NCBI GenBank assembly: GCA_037190145.1
Contig: JBBCJU010000013.1
Coordinates: 1-64,000, forward strand
Origin: 55-13 sp037190145
Lineage (GTDB): Bacteria; Armatimonadota; Fimbriimonadia; Fimbriimonadales; Fimbriimonadaceae
Reading direction: 5' to 3'
DNA: 64,000 nucleotides
Part shown: piece after piece, positions 25,650 through 35,122 of the stretch
How the letters are laid out: each line of letters begins with the position of its first letter
How positions within the stretch are numbered: the stretch's first letter is position 1
Position numbers and translations under genes: made by a program
Notes under the pieces: model-generated
Database searches by the model: none
Seen by the model: only the letters and a program-made list of their open reading frames with translations
What the model was told of the DNA's origin: nothing

Positions 25650-26756
25650 ATGCCTTCCGAACATTTCGCACAGAAATATCGACTTGTGGCCTTCTGGGTT
25701 ATTGGCGGGGCTGTCCTTTTTGGTTGTACAGCCATTCTGCTGCCCTTTGTGCCCGCCCTTTTGTGGGCTGCGGTCCTGTCGGTACTCATGTTTCCCTTCT
25801 ACCGAAGGTATCGAGATCGGTGGGCAACTTCAAAGCTCTTAAAAGGTGATCGGGCCGATACGGCCGCTAGCCTAGCCACCGTCATCATGACGATTCTGAT
25901 CATCATGATCCCGTTAGCCCTGATTGGCATCGGACTCTTTGCCCAGTTGGGAGGCGTCTCTAACACCCTCGCTGGACATACCGAAAAACCCTCCTTCGAA
26001 TCTGTTCTCACTCAGGTTGATAAAGTGATCGAACCCTTCGTAGATCAGGTCGGCGGTCAATTCAGCGTGAAAGAGTACGTGATGACCCACCAAGAGGAGA
26101 TCGCTCAGGGCCTAAGAGCGCCGCTCACCAAGTTTGCCGGACAAGCTGGCTTCACGATTCTCACCATCGTCATTGCCCTCCTCACCATGTTCTTCATGCT
26201 TCGGGACGGCAAAAACCTGCTCAAACCCGCTTGTGAACTGATTCCCCTGCCCCGCCCCAAAACCATTGAAATCATGGAAAAGGTGGCGGAAACCATCCGA
26301 GCGGTCTTTATTGGCACCGTACTGGTGGCCCTTATCCAAGGTGGTCTGATGGGGCTTACGTTCTTGTTGGTAGGAATCCCCAATTCCCTTCTTCTCGGGG
26401 TCGCTTGCGCCATCATGGCCATCATCCCGTTGCTAGGAACCCCAGTGATTTATGTTCCTGTCGCCCTCATCGCAATGAGTCAAGGAAAAACGACGGAAGG
26501 CATTGTCATCTTGGCGGTTGGGCTTCTCTTTGTCAGCCAGATCGACAACATTCTGAAACCGTTCTTGATTGGGGGAAGGACCAACCTGCATCCCCTAGGA
26601 ATCTTTTTCAGCATCCTGGGAGGCGTCCTGCTCATCGGTCCAATTGGCGTTATGGCCGGACCGATGTTGCTAACGATACTGCTCGCGCTGGTAGATGTGG
26701 TGCGCTCTTGGGTCGGTGAAGCCCCTCAGCTTGACCCAAGCGATATTCCGGCCTAA
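25650..26756 (+). CDS. AI-2E family (PF01594-type) transporter
   Basis: 368 residues from the ATG at 25650 (a TTG at 25644 is the alternative). About eight hydrophobic helices with a soluble middle loop, and the family end motif LLFVSQIDNILKPFLIGGRT followed by HPLGIFFSILGG. Members include the TqsA autoinducer exporter and Na+/H+ antiporters; the substrate is not predictable here. The stop overlaps the convergent FHA gene by 4 nt. Confidence 0.9.
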   Translation: MPSEHFAQKYRLVAFWVIGGAVLFGCTAILLPFVPALLWAAVLSVLMFPFYRRYRDRWATSKLLKGDRADTAASLATVIMTILIIMIPLALIGIGLFAQLGGVSNTLAGHTEKPSFESVLTQVDKVIEPFVDQVGGQFSVKEYVMTHQEEIAQGLRAPLTKFAGQAGFTILTIVIALLTMFFMLRDGKNLLKPACELIPLPRPKTIEIMEKVAETIRAVFIGTVLVALIQGGLMGLTFLLVGIPNSLLLGVACAIMAIIPLLGTPVIYVPVALIAMSQGKTTEGIVILAVGLLFVSQIDNILKPFLIGGRTNLHPLGIFFSILGGVLLIGPIGVMAGPMLLTILLALVDVVRSWVGEAPQLDPSDIPA

Positions 26757-27184
26757 CCAAGCCGGAATATCAATCGAGCGTTGCCCAGGGCAATTTCATC
26801 GCCATCCGTGAGTTCAGCCTCGTCCACACGCTCAAAATCGCTACGCAAGAGAAATGTGCCGTTGGCAGATCCCAAGTCTGTGATCTTCCAAACTCCATCC
26901 TCTAGAGTGATCTGAGCATGTTTGCGGGATACATAAGCCCCCTCTGCTATGCTGCCCAAGTCCACATCAATGGGGCCAACCGAGGGATCAAAACGACCAA
27001 TAATAGCGGGTGCCTGGAAGGGGAACCGATCAGCAGTCTCAACCCCGCCACGCTTGATTGTCAGTATTGCTCCGGTTGGTACAGGAGCCTCTTCCATTTC
27101 TTCAGCCGGTGATTCTTCCACCACCGCAGAATCCTGAACCAACTCTTCTTCCACCGAAACCGCTACATTCTGATCGTCTGACAT
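26753..27184 (-). CDS. FHA-domain protein
   Basis: 143 residues. An acidic, Glu/Val-rich N-terminus (1-35) is followed by an FHA fold (about 38-143) with the phosphothreonine-binding residues: IIGRF, VSRKHAQI and LGSANGTF. It would bind phosphothreonine partners of a Ser/Thr kinase; none is in the window. AAGGAG lies before the ATG. Confidence 0.92.
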   Translation of the reverse strand: MSDDQNVAVSVEEELVQDSAVVEESPAEEMEEAPVPTGAILTIKRGGVETADRFPFQAPAIIGRFDPSVGPIDVDLGSIAEGAYVSRKHAQITLEDGVWKITDLGSANGTFLLRSDFERVDEAELTDGDEIALGNARLIFRLG

Positions 27185-27308
27185 TTCAAACTCCTTACGA
27201 TTATCCTCTACCCGGCAATATCCTCAGGATACCAATTGAGGGATGACCCATGACTAGCATCGGCACACCTTCTTTGGAACAAGAGACCGGCCAACCCCTA
27301 GAATTCGT

Positions 27309-27953
27309 TCACTCCCAGAAAGGCTCTTGCGTGTTTGTCTGTAGAACCATCACCGCCGCCCCTACTGCCAAACTCGCCACAACCTGGTCTCCCGAAGCCA
27401 TATTTGAGATGCTGGTTGCACCCATGGGAGATAATTCAGCCTTGGGAGCCCAGTGCACACCTTGCATCTGCACGCCCTCACACGGGATCAACGGAATCAG
27501 GGATACCGTCTGACCTTCTCGACTCGATACCGTTGCTGGCTGATCTGGCGTCACGATGAACCCAATGCCGTCTCGAAGGATAAGGCGGGTTTTGGGATAC
27601 AGCCGCGCAACACTGTGCAGGGAGGCCAGCACATGGTCAAACCGGTCCCCCTCCAACCCTATCAACGCAAATGCATCGTCGGGATACAAACGCTGGACTA
27701 GGTTCAAAAGTTTGTCGCAATCTGTCGTCTCCTGGTCATCGTCTTGCGCGATGCTCAGTTCAGATCGATTGAGTTGTGGGTCTAAGGAATCAAGGTCGCC
27801 GACAATCACATTGGGCTGAATACCCACCGAAAGAATTCGATTGGCAGCTCCATCAGCCGCCACCACAACATCGGCAGAATTCGCCCATTTTGCCGTCACT
27901 TCCGTGCTAATATCAGTGCCCGCAAGTACGCCTAGAACCTTTTTGGCCGTCAT
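27309..27953 (-). CDS. thiN: Thiamine pyrophosphokinase
   Basis: 214 residues. VVAADGAANRIL, PNVIVGDLDSLDP, QETTDCDKLL and GDRFDHVLASL are the family's ATP- and thiamine-binding motifs. It makes thiamine diphosphate from thiamine and ATP. No TPP riboswitch is seen; instead a -10 box lies 6 nt from the ATG. Confidence 0.93.
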   Translation of the reverse strand: MTAKKVLGVLAGTDISTEVTAKWANSADVVVAADGAANRILSVGIQPNVIVGDLDSLDPQLNRSELSIAQDDDQETTDCDKLLNLVQRLYPDDAFALIGLEGDRFDHVLASLHSVARLYPKTRLILRDGIGFIVTPDQPATVSSREGQTVSLIPLIPCEGVQMQGVHWAPKAELSPMGATSISNMASGDQVVASLAVGAAVMVLQTNTQEPFWE

Positions 27954-27959
27954 CTGTCC

Positions 27960-27965
27960 ATAGTA
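27960..27965 (-). promoter_or_regulatory. -10 box (TACTAT) of thiN, leaderless
   Basis: Six nt separate the box from the start codon, and there is no Shine-Dalgarno site. Confidence 0.5.
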
Positions 27966-28131
27966 AACCCGAGGATAAATGACTCGGTAGACACCAGTAT
28001 ATAAGAACGGCTATTTACACCTAAATCATTAGAAAACATGAGTAATTTCTTGAAAAATTATATTCACTGTCTTTAAGCAGTTTAGAATGAGCTTCTTTTC
28101 GTTTTCACGGACTTCTTCCGGCCTAGTGGTC

Positions 28132-28162
28132 TTGGTCGTTCAGGGCAAACCCTGTGTATAAT
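28132..28162 (+). promoter_or_regulatory. dnaA promoter with long spacer and inverted repeat
   Basis: TTGGTC at 28132 and TATAAT at 28157 with a 19-bp spacer. The spacer holds an inverted repeat, CAGGG-CAAA-CCCTG (28141-28154). A long spacer with an inverted repeat resembles MerR-type promoters, but no regulator gene is near. Confidence 0.5.
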
Positions 28163-28171
28163 CCCAGTCCC

Positions 28172-28190
28172 TGAGGCCACTTTGGCCTCA
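28172..28190 (+). promoter_or_regulatory. Leader hairpin before dnaA
   Basis: TGAGGCC/GGCCTCA arms with a short loop; it occludes the upstream TTG (28182) and favours the ATG at 28203, which has AGGA at 28194-28197. Confidence 0.5.
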
Positions 28191-28202
28191 TCGCAGGATG
28201 CA

Positions 28203-29573
28203 ATGAACGACCAGTATTCTTTAGAGGACTCAGATGATCAGATACAACTTCGAACAGCCTGGAACCAAGTCACCAAGAGAGTCAGCACCCACCTACCAAA
28301 GCAGTCGTTTGAACGTTTTATTCGGCCTCTAAGGCCCATTCAGCTCACCGAAGACCGCGCTACCATCTCGTCCCCCGGCAAGTTTGTTCAAGAGTGGGTT
28401 AACGCCCGATGTTTGGCTTTCCTTGAGTCCTACCTTTCCGATGAAATCGGTCGTCCTCTTCGAATAGAGCTAACTTGGGAAGCTAGAGAAAAACCCACCA
28501 CTCGAGTCAGCGAGCCCATGGTCGCCGCCCCCATGGTGGAGCGATCCAATTTCCGACCTAACGACCGCTACACATTCGAATCATACGTTGTCGGACAAAG
28601 TAATCGAATGGCTCACGCGGGTGCCCGAGCCGTCGCCTCGGAACCTGGTTCCCGTTACAATCCACTCTTCATCTGTGGCCCAAGCGGACTTGGGAAGACT
28701 CACCTTCTCCACGCCATCGCCCGAGAAGTTCTTGCAAAGCACCCTAAGTACAACCTCACCTACATCACCGCTCAACAGTTTGCGGAAGAGTTTGTTGCCG
28801 CTTTACAGAACAACCGAGTCGAGAGTTTTCGTCGAGGTCTGCGCGCCGTAAACCTATGGCTGATTGACGATATTCAGTTCATTGCGGGCAAAGAGAAGAC
28901 ACAAGAAGAGATTTTCCACACCTTCAACCACCTCTACTCGCTTGGCAAGCAGATCGTCATTTGCTCAGATCGCGCACCTCGCGAACTGCACATGATGGAT
29001 GAGCGATTGCGCTCTCGCTTTGAAGCCGGACTTGTGGCAGACATCCAGATGCCCGATACCGAAACTCGATGCGCGATTATCCAAAGCAAAGCCGAACATG
29101 ATAGTTTGGACCTGGCTCATGAAGTCGCGTTCTACCTTGCTGAGAACGTGCCGGGAAACATCCGTCAATTGGAAGGTGCTTTAACCAAGCTTGCTGTACA
29201 GGCAAGTCTTGAGGGACACCCACTGGACTTGGAACTCGCACAAGCCATGGTCGAGAAGTATTACAAGGGAACGATGGAGAAGCCCGCGGTCTCTGAGATC
29301 ATCAATGCCGTGAGCAAGCAGTTCAAGATCCCGGTAGATGAGATTCAGGGAATTTCACGCAAGGCCCCGATCGTTGAAGCCCGGCATGTGGCTATCTACA
29401 TTACTCGAGAAATCACCGGCGATTCCTGGAAACACATCGGATCGCAATTCGGCAACCGAGATCACACCTCCATGATGCACGGATACCATAAGGTGCAGGA
29501 GATGATGGTTCATGACAAGCAGTTGAAGACCATCGTCAAGACGATGATCCGTAACCTGTATCCCAATTTGTAG
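28203..29573 (+). CDS. dnaA: Chromosomal replication initiator DnaA
   Basis: 456 residues from the ATG at 28203. Domain I (about 15-90), short linker, AAA+ domain with Walker A GPSGLGKTH, Walker B LIDDIQF, arginine-finger region ERLRSRF, sensor 2 GNIRQLEGAL, and domain IV with the DnaA-box signature RDHTSMMHGYHKV. It melts oriC and loads helicase. dnaN is not downstream, unlike the common dnaA-dnaN order, and the 228-bp upstream gap shows no clear DnaA boxes, so this is probably not oriC. Confidence 0.97.
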   Translation: MNDQYSLEDSDDQIQLRTAWNQVTKRVSTHLPKQSFERFIRPLRPIQLTEDRATISSPGKFVQEWVNARCLAFLESYLSDEIGRPLRIELTWEAREKPTTRVSEPMVAAPMVERSNFRPNDRYTFESYVVGQSNRMAHAGARAVASEPGSRYNPLFICGPSGLGKTHLLHAIAREVLAKHPKYNLTYITAQQFAEEFVAALQNNRVESFRRGLRAVNLWLIDDIQFIAGKEKTQEEIFHTFNHLYSLGKQIVICSDRAPRELHMMDERLRSRFEAGLVADIQMPDTETRCAIIQSKAEHDSLDLAHEVAFYLAENVPGNIRQLEGALTKLAVQASLEGHPLDLELAQAMVEKYYKGTMEKPAVSEIINAVSKQFKIPVDEIQGISRKAPIVEARHVAIYITREITGDSWKHIGSQFGNRDHTSMMHGYHKVQEMMVHDKQLKTIVKTMIRNLYPNL

Positions 29574-29575
29574 CG

Positions 29576-30319
29576 ATGAAACTGGCGGATATGACTTGGC
29601 CCGAGGTGGATGCCCTTTCCCGCCAGATCATTGTGTTGATCCCTACCGGCTCCCTAGAGCAACATGGGCCTCATCTTCCCCTGTTCACTGACTCCATCCT
29701 GGCGACAAGCGTGGCAGAGGCCGTTGAATCTCAGATTCCCGAGAAGGTTCTGGTCACCCCAACCCTTTGGCTTGGCGCAAGTGCTCACCACTTAGCCTTT
29801 GCCGGTTCGCTCAGCGCAGCTTTTGAAACATACATCGCCAACATCCAAGACGTGATTGAATCGCTCATTGGTCAAGGATTTCAACGCTTTTACTTGGTGA
29901 ATGGACACGGCGGAAATGCTGAGCCCAATGGAATTGCCATGCGCCAACTCAAGGCTAAGCACCCCAACCTATCGTTTGGGTATAGCAATTACTACACCTT
30001 CTGTGAGCAGGAGGCATCTCAGATCCTGGAAGGCTCTGCCAAGCATATTCAGCATGCCTGCGAAGCCGAGACCAGCTTGGTCTTACACCTCCGACCCGAC
30101 TTGGTTCGCAAAGACAAAATTCGTGACGATGGGCTATGCCCAGAACCGCCGGTGGTGGGGATGGTCCACCATTTTGACGAGATCACCGAGCAAGGCTCAC
30201 TGGGATACGCCAAGCTCGCAACTGCAGAAAAGGGTCAAAGAATCTTTGATGCTGCCGTCTCAGGTCTTGTCCAGAACCTAGATTGGGTTCATTCAGGATA
30301 CGTTTTCCTCGGAAGTTAA
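29576..30319 (+). CDS. Creatininase-family amidohydrolase
   Basis: 247 residues. Metal-binding motifs GSLEQHGPHLPLFTD, NGHGGN and HACEAETSL are intact. The family includes creatininase, MftE peptidase and ArfB-like hydrolases; the substrate is unknown. It starts 2 nt after the dnaA stop, so it is likely cotranscribed with dnaA. Confidence 0.88.
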   Translation: MKLADMTWPEVDALSRQIIVLIPTGSLEQHGPHLPLFTDSILATSVAEAVESQIPEKVLVTPTLWLGASAHHLAFAGSLSAAFETYIANIQDVIESLIGQGFQRFYLVNGHGGNAEPNGIAMRQLKAKHPNLSFGYSNYYTFCEQEASQILEGSAKHIQHACEAETSLVLHLRPDLVRKDKIRDDGLCPEPPVVGMVHHFDEITEQGSLGYAKLATAEKGQRIFDAAVSGLVQNLDWVHSGYVFLGS

Positions 30320-30366
30320 GGTAACTTTCGTGCAGTCCGCGTCAAGATGGACAAAAGGAGAACTGA

Positions 30367-30942
30367 ATGGCATTTCGAAACCTAGCCGCGATGGGTATCG
30401 CATCCGTGGTGCTCGCCACAAGTGCGGTAGCGCAAAACGACCAGAAGAAACCTGAGCCGGCAAAGAATAATTTTGGGATTAAGGCGGGTTTGTACATGCC
30501 GACCCAGTCCCTTACTAGAGACATCTTTGGCTCTACAATTTTTGTTGTTGGTCTCTCGTTTGATGACTTCTCAAGACAAGCCGATAAGTGGCGTCCAACC
30601 GTTGACTTTGACTTTATCTCGGGCAGAAAGGATGGAAACAAGTTCTTTGCCGCACCGGTAATGGCCTCCATGGGACGTGTCTTTGGCTCACCAGATGACG
30701 ATTTCCGCCCATTCGTTCGCATTGGAGCAGGTCTGGCCTACTTCGACTACAGCATCAACCACCCCGACACTAGCGAGCGGTTCTCAACCAAGCGCTTGGG
30801 CTTTGGTGGATCAGCTGAAGCGGGCTTCTTTATCAATGATAAGTTCCGGCTCTCCGCAAAGTACGTTCTGTTCTCAAAGACAGACGAGTTTGACTTTAGC
30901 GGCCTCCAAATGACCGCGACTTACAATGTCTTCAAGTTCTAG
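30367..30942 (+). CDS. Predicted outer-membrane beta-barrel protein
   Basis: 191 residues. Signal peptide (about 1-24, ending SAVAQ), then alternating strands with YFDY, FGGSAEAGFFIN and a C-terminal TATYNVFKF ending in Phe, typical of small OmpA/OprF-like barrels. AAAGGAGAACTGA is a good ribosome site. Supports a didermal envelope. Confidence 0.75.
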   Translation: MAFRNLAAMGIASVVLATSAVAQNDQKKPEPAKNNFGIKAGLYMPTQSLTRDIFGSTIFVVGLSFDDFSRQADKWRPTVDFDFISGRKDGNKFFAAPVMASMGRVFGSPDDDFRPFVRIGAGLAYFDYSINHPDTSERFSTKRLGFGGSAEAGFFINDKFRLSAKYVLFSKTDEFDFSGLQMTATYNVFKF

Positions 30943-30950
30943 TTCTCCAG

Positions 30951-30976
30951 AATCCGGACCTTCTTCGGTCCGGATT
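30951..30976 (+). terminator. Intrinsic terminator after the beta-barrel gene
   Basis: AATCCGGACC/GGTCCGGATT stem, 6-nt loop, starting 9 nt after the stop codon, with a short T-rich tail. Confidence 0.8.
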
Positions 30977-31049
30977 TATCCCCTTATGACTTCTTTTTAA
31001 GGGGCTTTTGGCAATATCTGCCTCATCCGTCGTTCAATAATAAGAGCCC

Positions 31050-32315
31050 ATGTCCAAAGGTCTGGAAATGATAGAACCCGCTATTGAAAAGGCGGTTCTG
31101 GTGGTCGTCAATGAAGACGATAGCGAAGATGAAATCGTTGAAAACGAGCTAGAAGGCCTTTGCGAAGCGGCTGGAGTCGAGCCTCTTGCCATTATTCGTC
31201 AGCGCCTAGACCGACCGTACAAGGGAACCTACGTTGGCAGCGGCAAGGTGGAAGAAATCAGTGCCTTGGCCAAGGAAGTGAAAGCCGATATCGTTCTGAT
31301 TGATGGAGAGATCAGCGGAATCCAACAAAGGAATCTACAGGAAGCTTTTCAGAGAAAGGTTATTGACCGAACCCAACTCATCCTAGATATCTTTGCCCGC
31401 CGAGCCCGTACCAAGGAAGGCATGTTACAGGTTGAACTTGCCCAGCTCACCTACATGATGCCTAAGCTCATGTCCGTTTACACCAAGTTTGAGCGCCAAA
31501 AGGGTGGTATCGGAATGAGGGGTCCAGGCGAAACAAAGTTGGAATCAGACCGAAGACTGGTTAGGGATCGAATCTCACGCCTCAGCGACGAGATTGAAGA
31601 TGTCAAGCGGATTCGCAATCAACAACGCGCCAGCCGCCGAAAACATCCATTTCCTTTTGCCTCCATCGTTGGATACACCAGTGCTGGCAAATCAACGCTG
31701 ATGAACCGGTTAGCCGGAACAGACCTACTAGCCGACGCAATGCCTTTTGCCACGCTAGACCCCACCACTCGCAAAATTGATCTCCCGGATGGGTACGCAC
31801 TGTTCTTAACGGATACAGTAGGTTTTATCCGCAACCTTCCAACACACCTCGTTGCCGCATTCCGATCAACTCTGGAAGAAGTCACACATTCAGACTTTGT
31901 TTTGCATGTCATCGATGTCAGCACCCCTGCTTGGGAAGTGCAACGAGACGCGGTTCTTGAGACACTAGAACAGTTGAATGCCGCAGATAAGCCGATGCTC
32001 ACGGTGTTTAACAAAATCGATGCTTTGGATGATCCTCACATGGCTACCGAGCTTGTTTCCCAATGGCCCAATTCTGTAGCGATCAGCGCGATATCGGGTC
32101 AAGGGATGGATGACTTTCTGAATGCCATCCGAAAGCAAGTTCAAAATCTCTTGGGCTTAACAAAAGCGCTGGTGCCCTATTCTGAGTCCAACTTGATTCA
32201 AGACTGCTACGACTTTGGACGTGTGCATCAGGTGGATTACCGAGAGGAAGGCATTTTTATTGAGGCTGAGCTTGTGGCTGAGATGCGGCAGAAGCTCGCA
32301 AAATACGCGATCTAG
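31050..32315 (+). CDS. hflX: Ribosome-associated GTPase HflX
   Basis: 421 residues. N-terminal HflX domain with YVGSGKVEE, the glycine-rich GIGMRGPGETKLE linker, and a G domain with G1 GYTSAGKST, G3 DTVGF, and G4 NKID. It rescues or splits stalled ribosomes. An internal ATG at 31068 is an alternative start. The stop faces pilC with only a 2-bp gap and no terminator. Confidence 0.95.
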   Translation: MSKGLEMIEPAIEKAVLVVVNEDDSEDEIVENELEGLCEAAGVEPLAIIRQRLDRPYKGTYVGSGKVEEISALAKEVKADIVLIDGEISGIQQRNLQEAFQRKVIDRTQLILDIFARRARTKEGMLQVELAQLTYMMPKLMSVYTKFERQKGGIGMRGPGETKLESDRRLVRDRISRLSDEIEDVKRIRNQQRASRRKHPFPFASIVGYTSAGKSTLMNRLAGTDLLADAMPFATLDPTTRKIDLPDGYALFLTDTVGFIRNLPTHLVAAFRSTLEEVTHSDFVLHVIDVSTPAWEVQRDAVLETLEQLNAADKPMLTVFNKIDALDDPHMATELVSQWPNSVAISAISGQGMDDFLNAIRKQVQNLLGLTKALVPYSESNLIQDCYDFGRVHQVDYREEGIFIEAELVAEMRQKLAKYAI

Positions 32316-32317
32316 TG

Positions 32318-33631
32318 TTACTCGCCTAAGATTCGCTTCATAAGCCCAAGCATAAAGTCTCGGTAGAGCCAAAACACAGCGGCAGGGCCGATGCAGGTTG
32401 CCAAGAGAGCAATCCAGCACCCCACACGCATTTTCGTGTAGTTGCTCTGGCTTTCAAACTCTTGCTGCTGGGCCCGCGCACCATTCAGCAATTGCCCGGG
32501 CACGTCACCCGTTAGCTCACCGGTCTGAACCATCGCGCTCAGTTCAAACGGCATCATCTTCGTTTCAAACAGGGCTTCGCTCAACTTGGTCTGGTCCGTC
32601 ATCAGTCGCCCCTGTTCCTCTAACGCTTGACGGATTCGCTGGTTAGGCACGGTTTGCGCCGCTAAATTGTAAGACTCTCGGGGAGACACCGCAGCCTTCG
32701 TGAGGTTGCTTAGGTTCCAAGTAAAAGCGGCAAACGATTCCGCTCGATTTCGTTTCCCGATCGTGGGTACCAATAAAGCTAGGCGATGGCGTAAGAGACG
32801 GACGGGCATCGATTGCCAAGCAAAGATAAGGATCACAAACAGGATGAGGATGATCAGCCAAGTGATTCCAAGCGGTCCTGTGATCTCTTTCACAAACCCG
32901 TTCCAGAGGGTTGCAGCAACAGGAGCATTGCCGCCAGCGGCTTCTTGGGCGTCCCAGCTCTTTTCTACGGCGTTAAACATCGACTGCCCTATTGGAATCG
33001 CCGGAGGGATTCCAACGGCGCACAGGCCCAGCCAGACCATCAAACGACGCATTTTTCGACTGGAGTCAGCCTGCCCCGCAATATTTTCAGCCGCTTCGGG
33101 CAAGTAACCACCCACTTCGCCCGCACGAATCGCTCCCACCACGTGGGGTGGATACAAATAGGGATAGAGGCTTAGAATGTCCGCAATGCCGCTTCCTTCA
33201 CCGACCCTGGAGGCCACCAGCAACAATGATTCCTTGATATCTTGCCGAGTTTGCTTTGACGCAATATTGGTAAACGCCTCGGCTGGATTCACTCCAGATT
33301 TGAAGTAAGCAGAAAGCTGGCTAAAGATGAAGTAGATGTCTTTCTCTCTGCTGTAAGCCGTCTTCCGGGGCTCTCCCAAGGGCCGAGCCGTTGGCGTATT
33401 GACTTGAATGGGGGCCGGAGTACCCAGATATTCCACCACGCCCCTCCTTGGAACCTGAGATGTGGTGGGCTTGGGAGCGGGTGCAGGCGCTCGACTTGGA
33501 TCATGGAGCCCCGTCACCTTAAATCCCTGTAAACCAAGGGCACGAGTAGCCTCTTCCATGCTGCCCGCCTGAACCGTGCCTTGGATCGCGTTGCCTTGTT
33601 TATCGGTGGCTTGGTATTGGTAGAAGGGCAT
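32318..33631 (-). CDS. Type IV pilus / type II secretion inner-membrane protein PilC (GspF)
   Basis: 437 residues from the ATG at 33631, where MPFYQYQATDKQGN is the family N-terminus; the longer frame to 33748 lies inside folK. Two T2SSF-type helical halves, with FSQLSAYFKSGVNPAEAF and FELSAMVQTGELTG, and three hydrophobic segments, the last close to the C-terminus. It is the platform around which the assembly ATPases turn. It overlaps folK by 32 nt and is remote from the pilin operon at 19.6-22.1 kb. Confidence 0.9.
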   Translation of the reverse strand: MPFYQYQATDKQGNAIQGTVQAGSMEEATRALGLQGFKVTGLHDPSRAPAPAPKPTTSQVPRRGVVEYLGTPAPIQVNTPTARPLGEPRKTAYSREKDIYFIFSQLSAYFKSGVNPAEAFTNIASKQTRQDIKESLLLVASRVGEGSGIADILSLYPYLYPPHVVGAIRAGEVGGYLPEAAENIAGQADSSRKMRRLMVWLGLCAVGIPPAIPIGQSMFNAVEKSWDAQEAAGGNAPVAATLWNGFVKEITGPLGITWLIILILFVILIFAWQSMPVRLLRHRLALLVPTIGKRNRAESFAAFTWNLSNLTKAAVSPRESYNLAAQTVPNQRIRQALEEQGRLMTDQTKLSEALFETKMMPFELSAMVQTGELTGDVPGQLLNGARAQQQEFESQSNYTKMRVGCWIALLATCIGPAAVFWLYRDFMLGLMKRILGE

Positions 33632-34109
33632 CTTTGATGGGTACGACGTCTTCAGACTGGGTTTGAGTTTGCGCCAATAGATCGGCCACATTTCCCATCG
33701 TGGCGAGCCGGAGATGAGGATCCAGATCAAACATGGGGAGGAGAACAAACCTGCGTTCCGGCAGTTTGGGATGAGGAACCTGCAAACGAGGTCCTCGATA
33801 GCTCAAAGAACCGAAGGAAACTAAATCCAGATCAATCTCCCGGGGTCCGTAACGGTTGCGTGGTTGACGACCAATTGCGGCCTCTATATCTTTTAGGTTC
33901 TGAAGAAGCTGAAGAGGACCGGCTTCGTAGGTTCCCGATACCGCCGCATTCAAAAAGGGAGGCTGATCCACCACATACATCGGGACCGTTTGGTAAACCG
34001 GACTTACCTTTAGGTTCTCCAGAACCTGAGACAGCTGGGCTACGGCTTCCCGAAGAAAGGTGAGGCTATCACCCACGTTTGAGCCGAGCGCAACCACCAC
34101 CGGAACCAT
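33600..34109 (-). CDS. folK: Hydroxymethyl-dihydropterin pyrophosphokinase
   Basis: 169 residues. VALGSNVGDS, PFLNAAV, RNRYGPREIDLDL and VPHPKLPERRFVLLP are the HPPK motifs. Activates the pterin for dihydropteroate synthesis. No folB or folP adjoins it; its own -10 box precedes the ATG. Confidence 0.95.
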   Translation of the reverse strand: MVPVVVALGSNVGDSLTFLREAVAQLSQVLENLKVSPVYQTVPMYVVDQPPFLNAAVSGTYEAGPLQLLQNLKDIEAAIGRQPRNRYGPREIDLDLVSFGSLSYRGPRLQVPHPKLPERRFVLLPMFDLDPHLRLATMGNVADLLAQTQTQSEDVVPIKDALLPIPSHR

Positions 34110-34115
34110 GCAAAG

Positions 34116-34121
34116 ATTGTA
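34116..34121 (-). promoter_or_regulatory. -10 box (TACAAT) of folK, leaderless
   Basis: Six nt from box to ATG; no Shine-Dalgarno site. Located in the 29-bp gap after deoC. Confidence 0.55.
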
Positions 34122-34138
34122 GCGTTTTGCCGCTATTT

Positions 34139-35116
34139 TTAACCCATCGGATGCCGATTGAATGCAGAGTATCGCCCGGTTACGTAGTGTTCTAGCTGCC
34201 GCTCAATATCGGCTAAAAGTGTAGAAGCTCCTATTCGGAACAGATCATTGCGAACCCAAGGATCGCCCAATTCTTCCTTCATCAGAATGAGCCAATCAAT
34301 CGCCTCCTTAGCGGCCCGGATACCTCCGGCCGGCTTGTAACCCACTTGGTATCCCGTTCTATGCAGGTACTCACGGATGGCGCGGACCATAACGAGCCCC
34401 ACGGGCAAAGTCGCATTCACAGATTCCTTGCCCGTAGATGTCTTGATAAAGTCCGAGCCCGCCATCATCGCGATCACTGACGCCTTCTGTACATTCCCCA
34501 AGGTGCCAAGTTCTCCAGTTGCCAAGATGGATTTCAGGTGAGCTTGCCCACAGGCTTCTCGAAAAGCAGACACCTCATCGTACAGAGCTGTCCATTCGTT
34601 GTTTAGAACATGTGCCCGGGTGATAACAATATCGATCTCCGTTGCACCAGCTTCAACGGACGCCTTGATTTCATCAATTCGCTGTTTGATCGGAGATAGA
34701 CCATGTGGGAATCCGGCGGCCACCGCTGCAACCGGGATTCCTGTTTCCGCAAGCGCCTTCACCGCGGTTGGCACCATTTGGTGATACACGCACACCGCCC
34801 CGACTTGTATGCCGAGCAACTCCACACCCAAGGCTCTCACAATATCTGTCCGGATGGGCTGACGAGCCTTTACGCATAAACGCTGTACTGTTCCTGGTGT
34901 GTCGTCTCCACCCAGTGTGGTGAGATCCATGCAAGTGATTGCTCGCAACAACCAAGCGGCTTGCCACTGCTTCTTAACTGTTCGGCGCGCGGGCAATGTC
35001 GCGGCCCTTCTTTCAACCGCCGAACGATTAACCCGCACAGACTTCACCCAATCTAAATCCAGCGGGATACCAGGATTGCGCTCCGTTGGCTTCAACAGGT
35101 GGGCGATGTCGGACAT
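34139..35116 (-). CDS. deoC: Deoxyribose-phosphate aldolase
   Basis: 325 residues, the long DeoC form with about 85 extra N-terminal residues. Schiff-base Lys in GSDFIKTSTG; second Lys in VGYKPAGGI. Cleaves deoxyribose 5-phosphate to glyceraldehyde 3-phosphate and acetaldehyde in nucleoside salvage. No other deo gene is adjacent. Confidence 0.93.
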   Translation of the reverse strand: MSDIAHLLKPTERNPGIPLDLDWVKSVRVNRSAVERRAATLPARRTVKKQWQAAWLLRAITCMDLTTLGGDDTPGTVQRLCVKARQPIRTDIVRALGVELLGIQVGAVCVYHQMVPTAVKALAETGIPVAAVAAGFPHGLSPIKQRIDEIKASVEAGATEIDIVITRAHVLNNEWTALYDEVSAFREACGQAHLKSILATGELGTLGNVQKASVIAMMAGSDFIKTSTGKESVNATLPVGLVMVRAIREYLHRTGYQVGYKPAGGIRAAKEAIDWLILMKEELGDPWVRNDLFRIGASTLLADIERQLEHYVTGRYSAFNRHPMG

Positions 35117-35122
35117 GGCTCT

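Noticed and set aside
27250..27308. TPP riboswitch near thiN
   Set aside because: No CTGAGA-type core was found on either side, and thiN has a leaderless promoter.
27954..28202. oriC next to dnaA
   Set aside because: No clear TTATCCACA-type boxes and dnaN is absent; only a promoter and hairpins are visible.
33632..33748. N-terminal extension of pilC
   Set aside because: It lies inside folK in another frame, and the family N-terminus begins at 33631.
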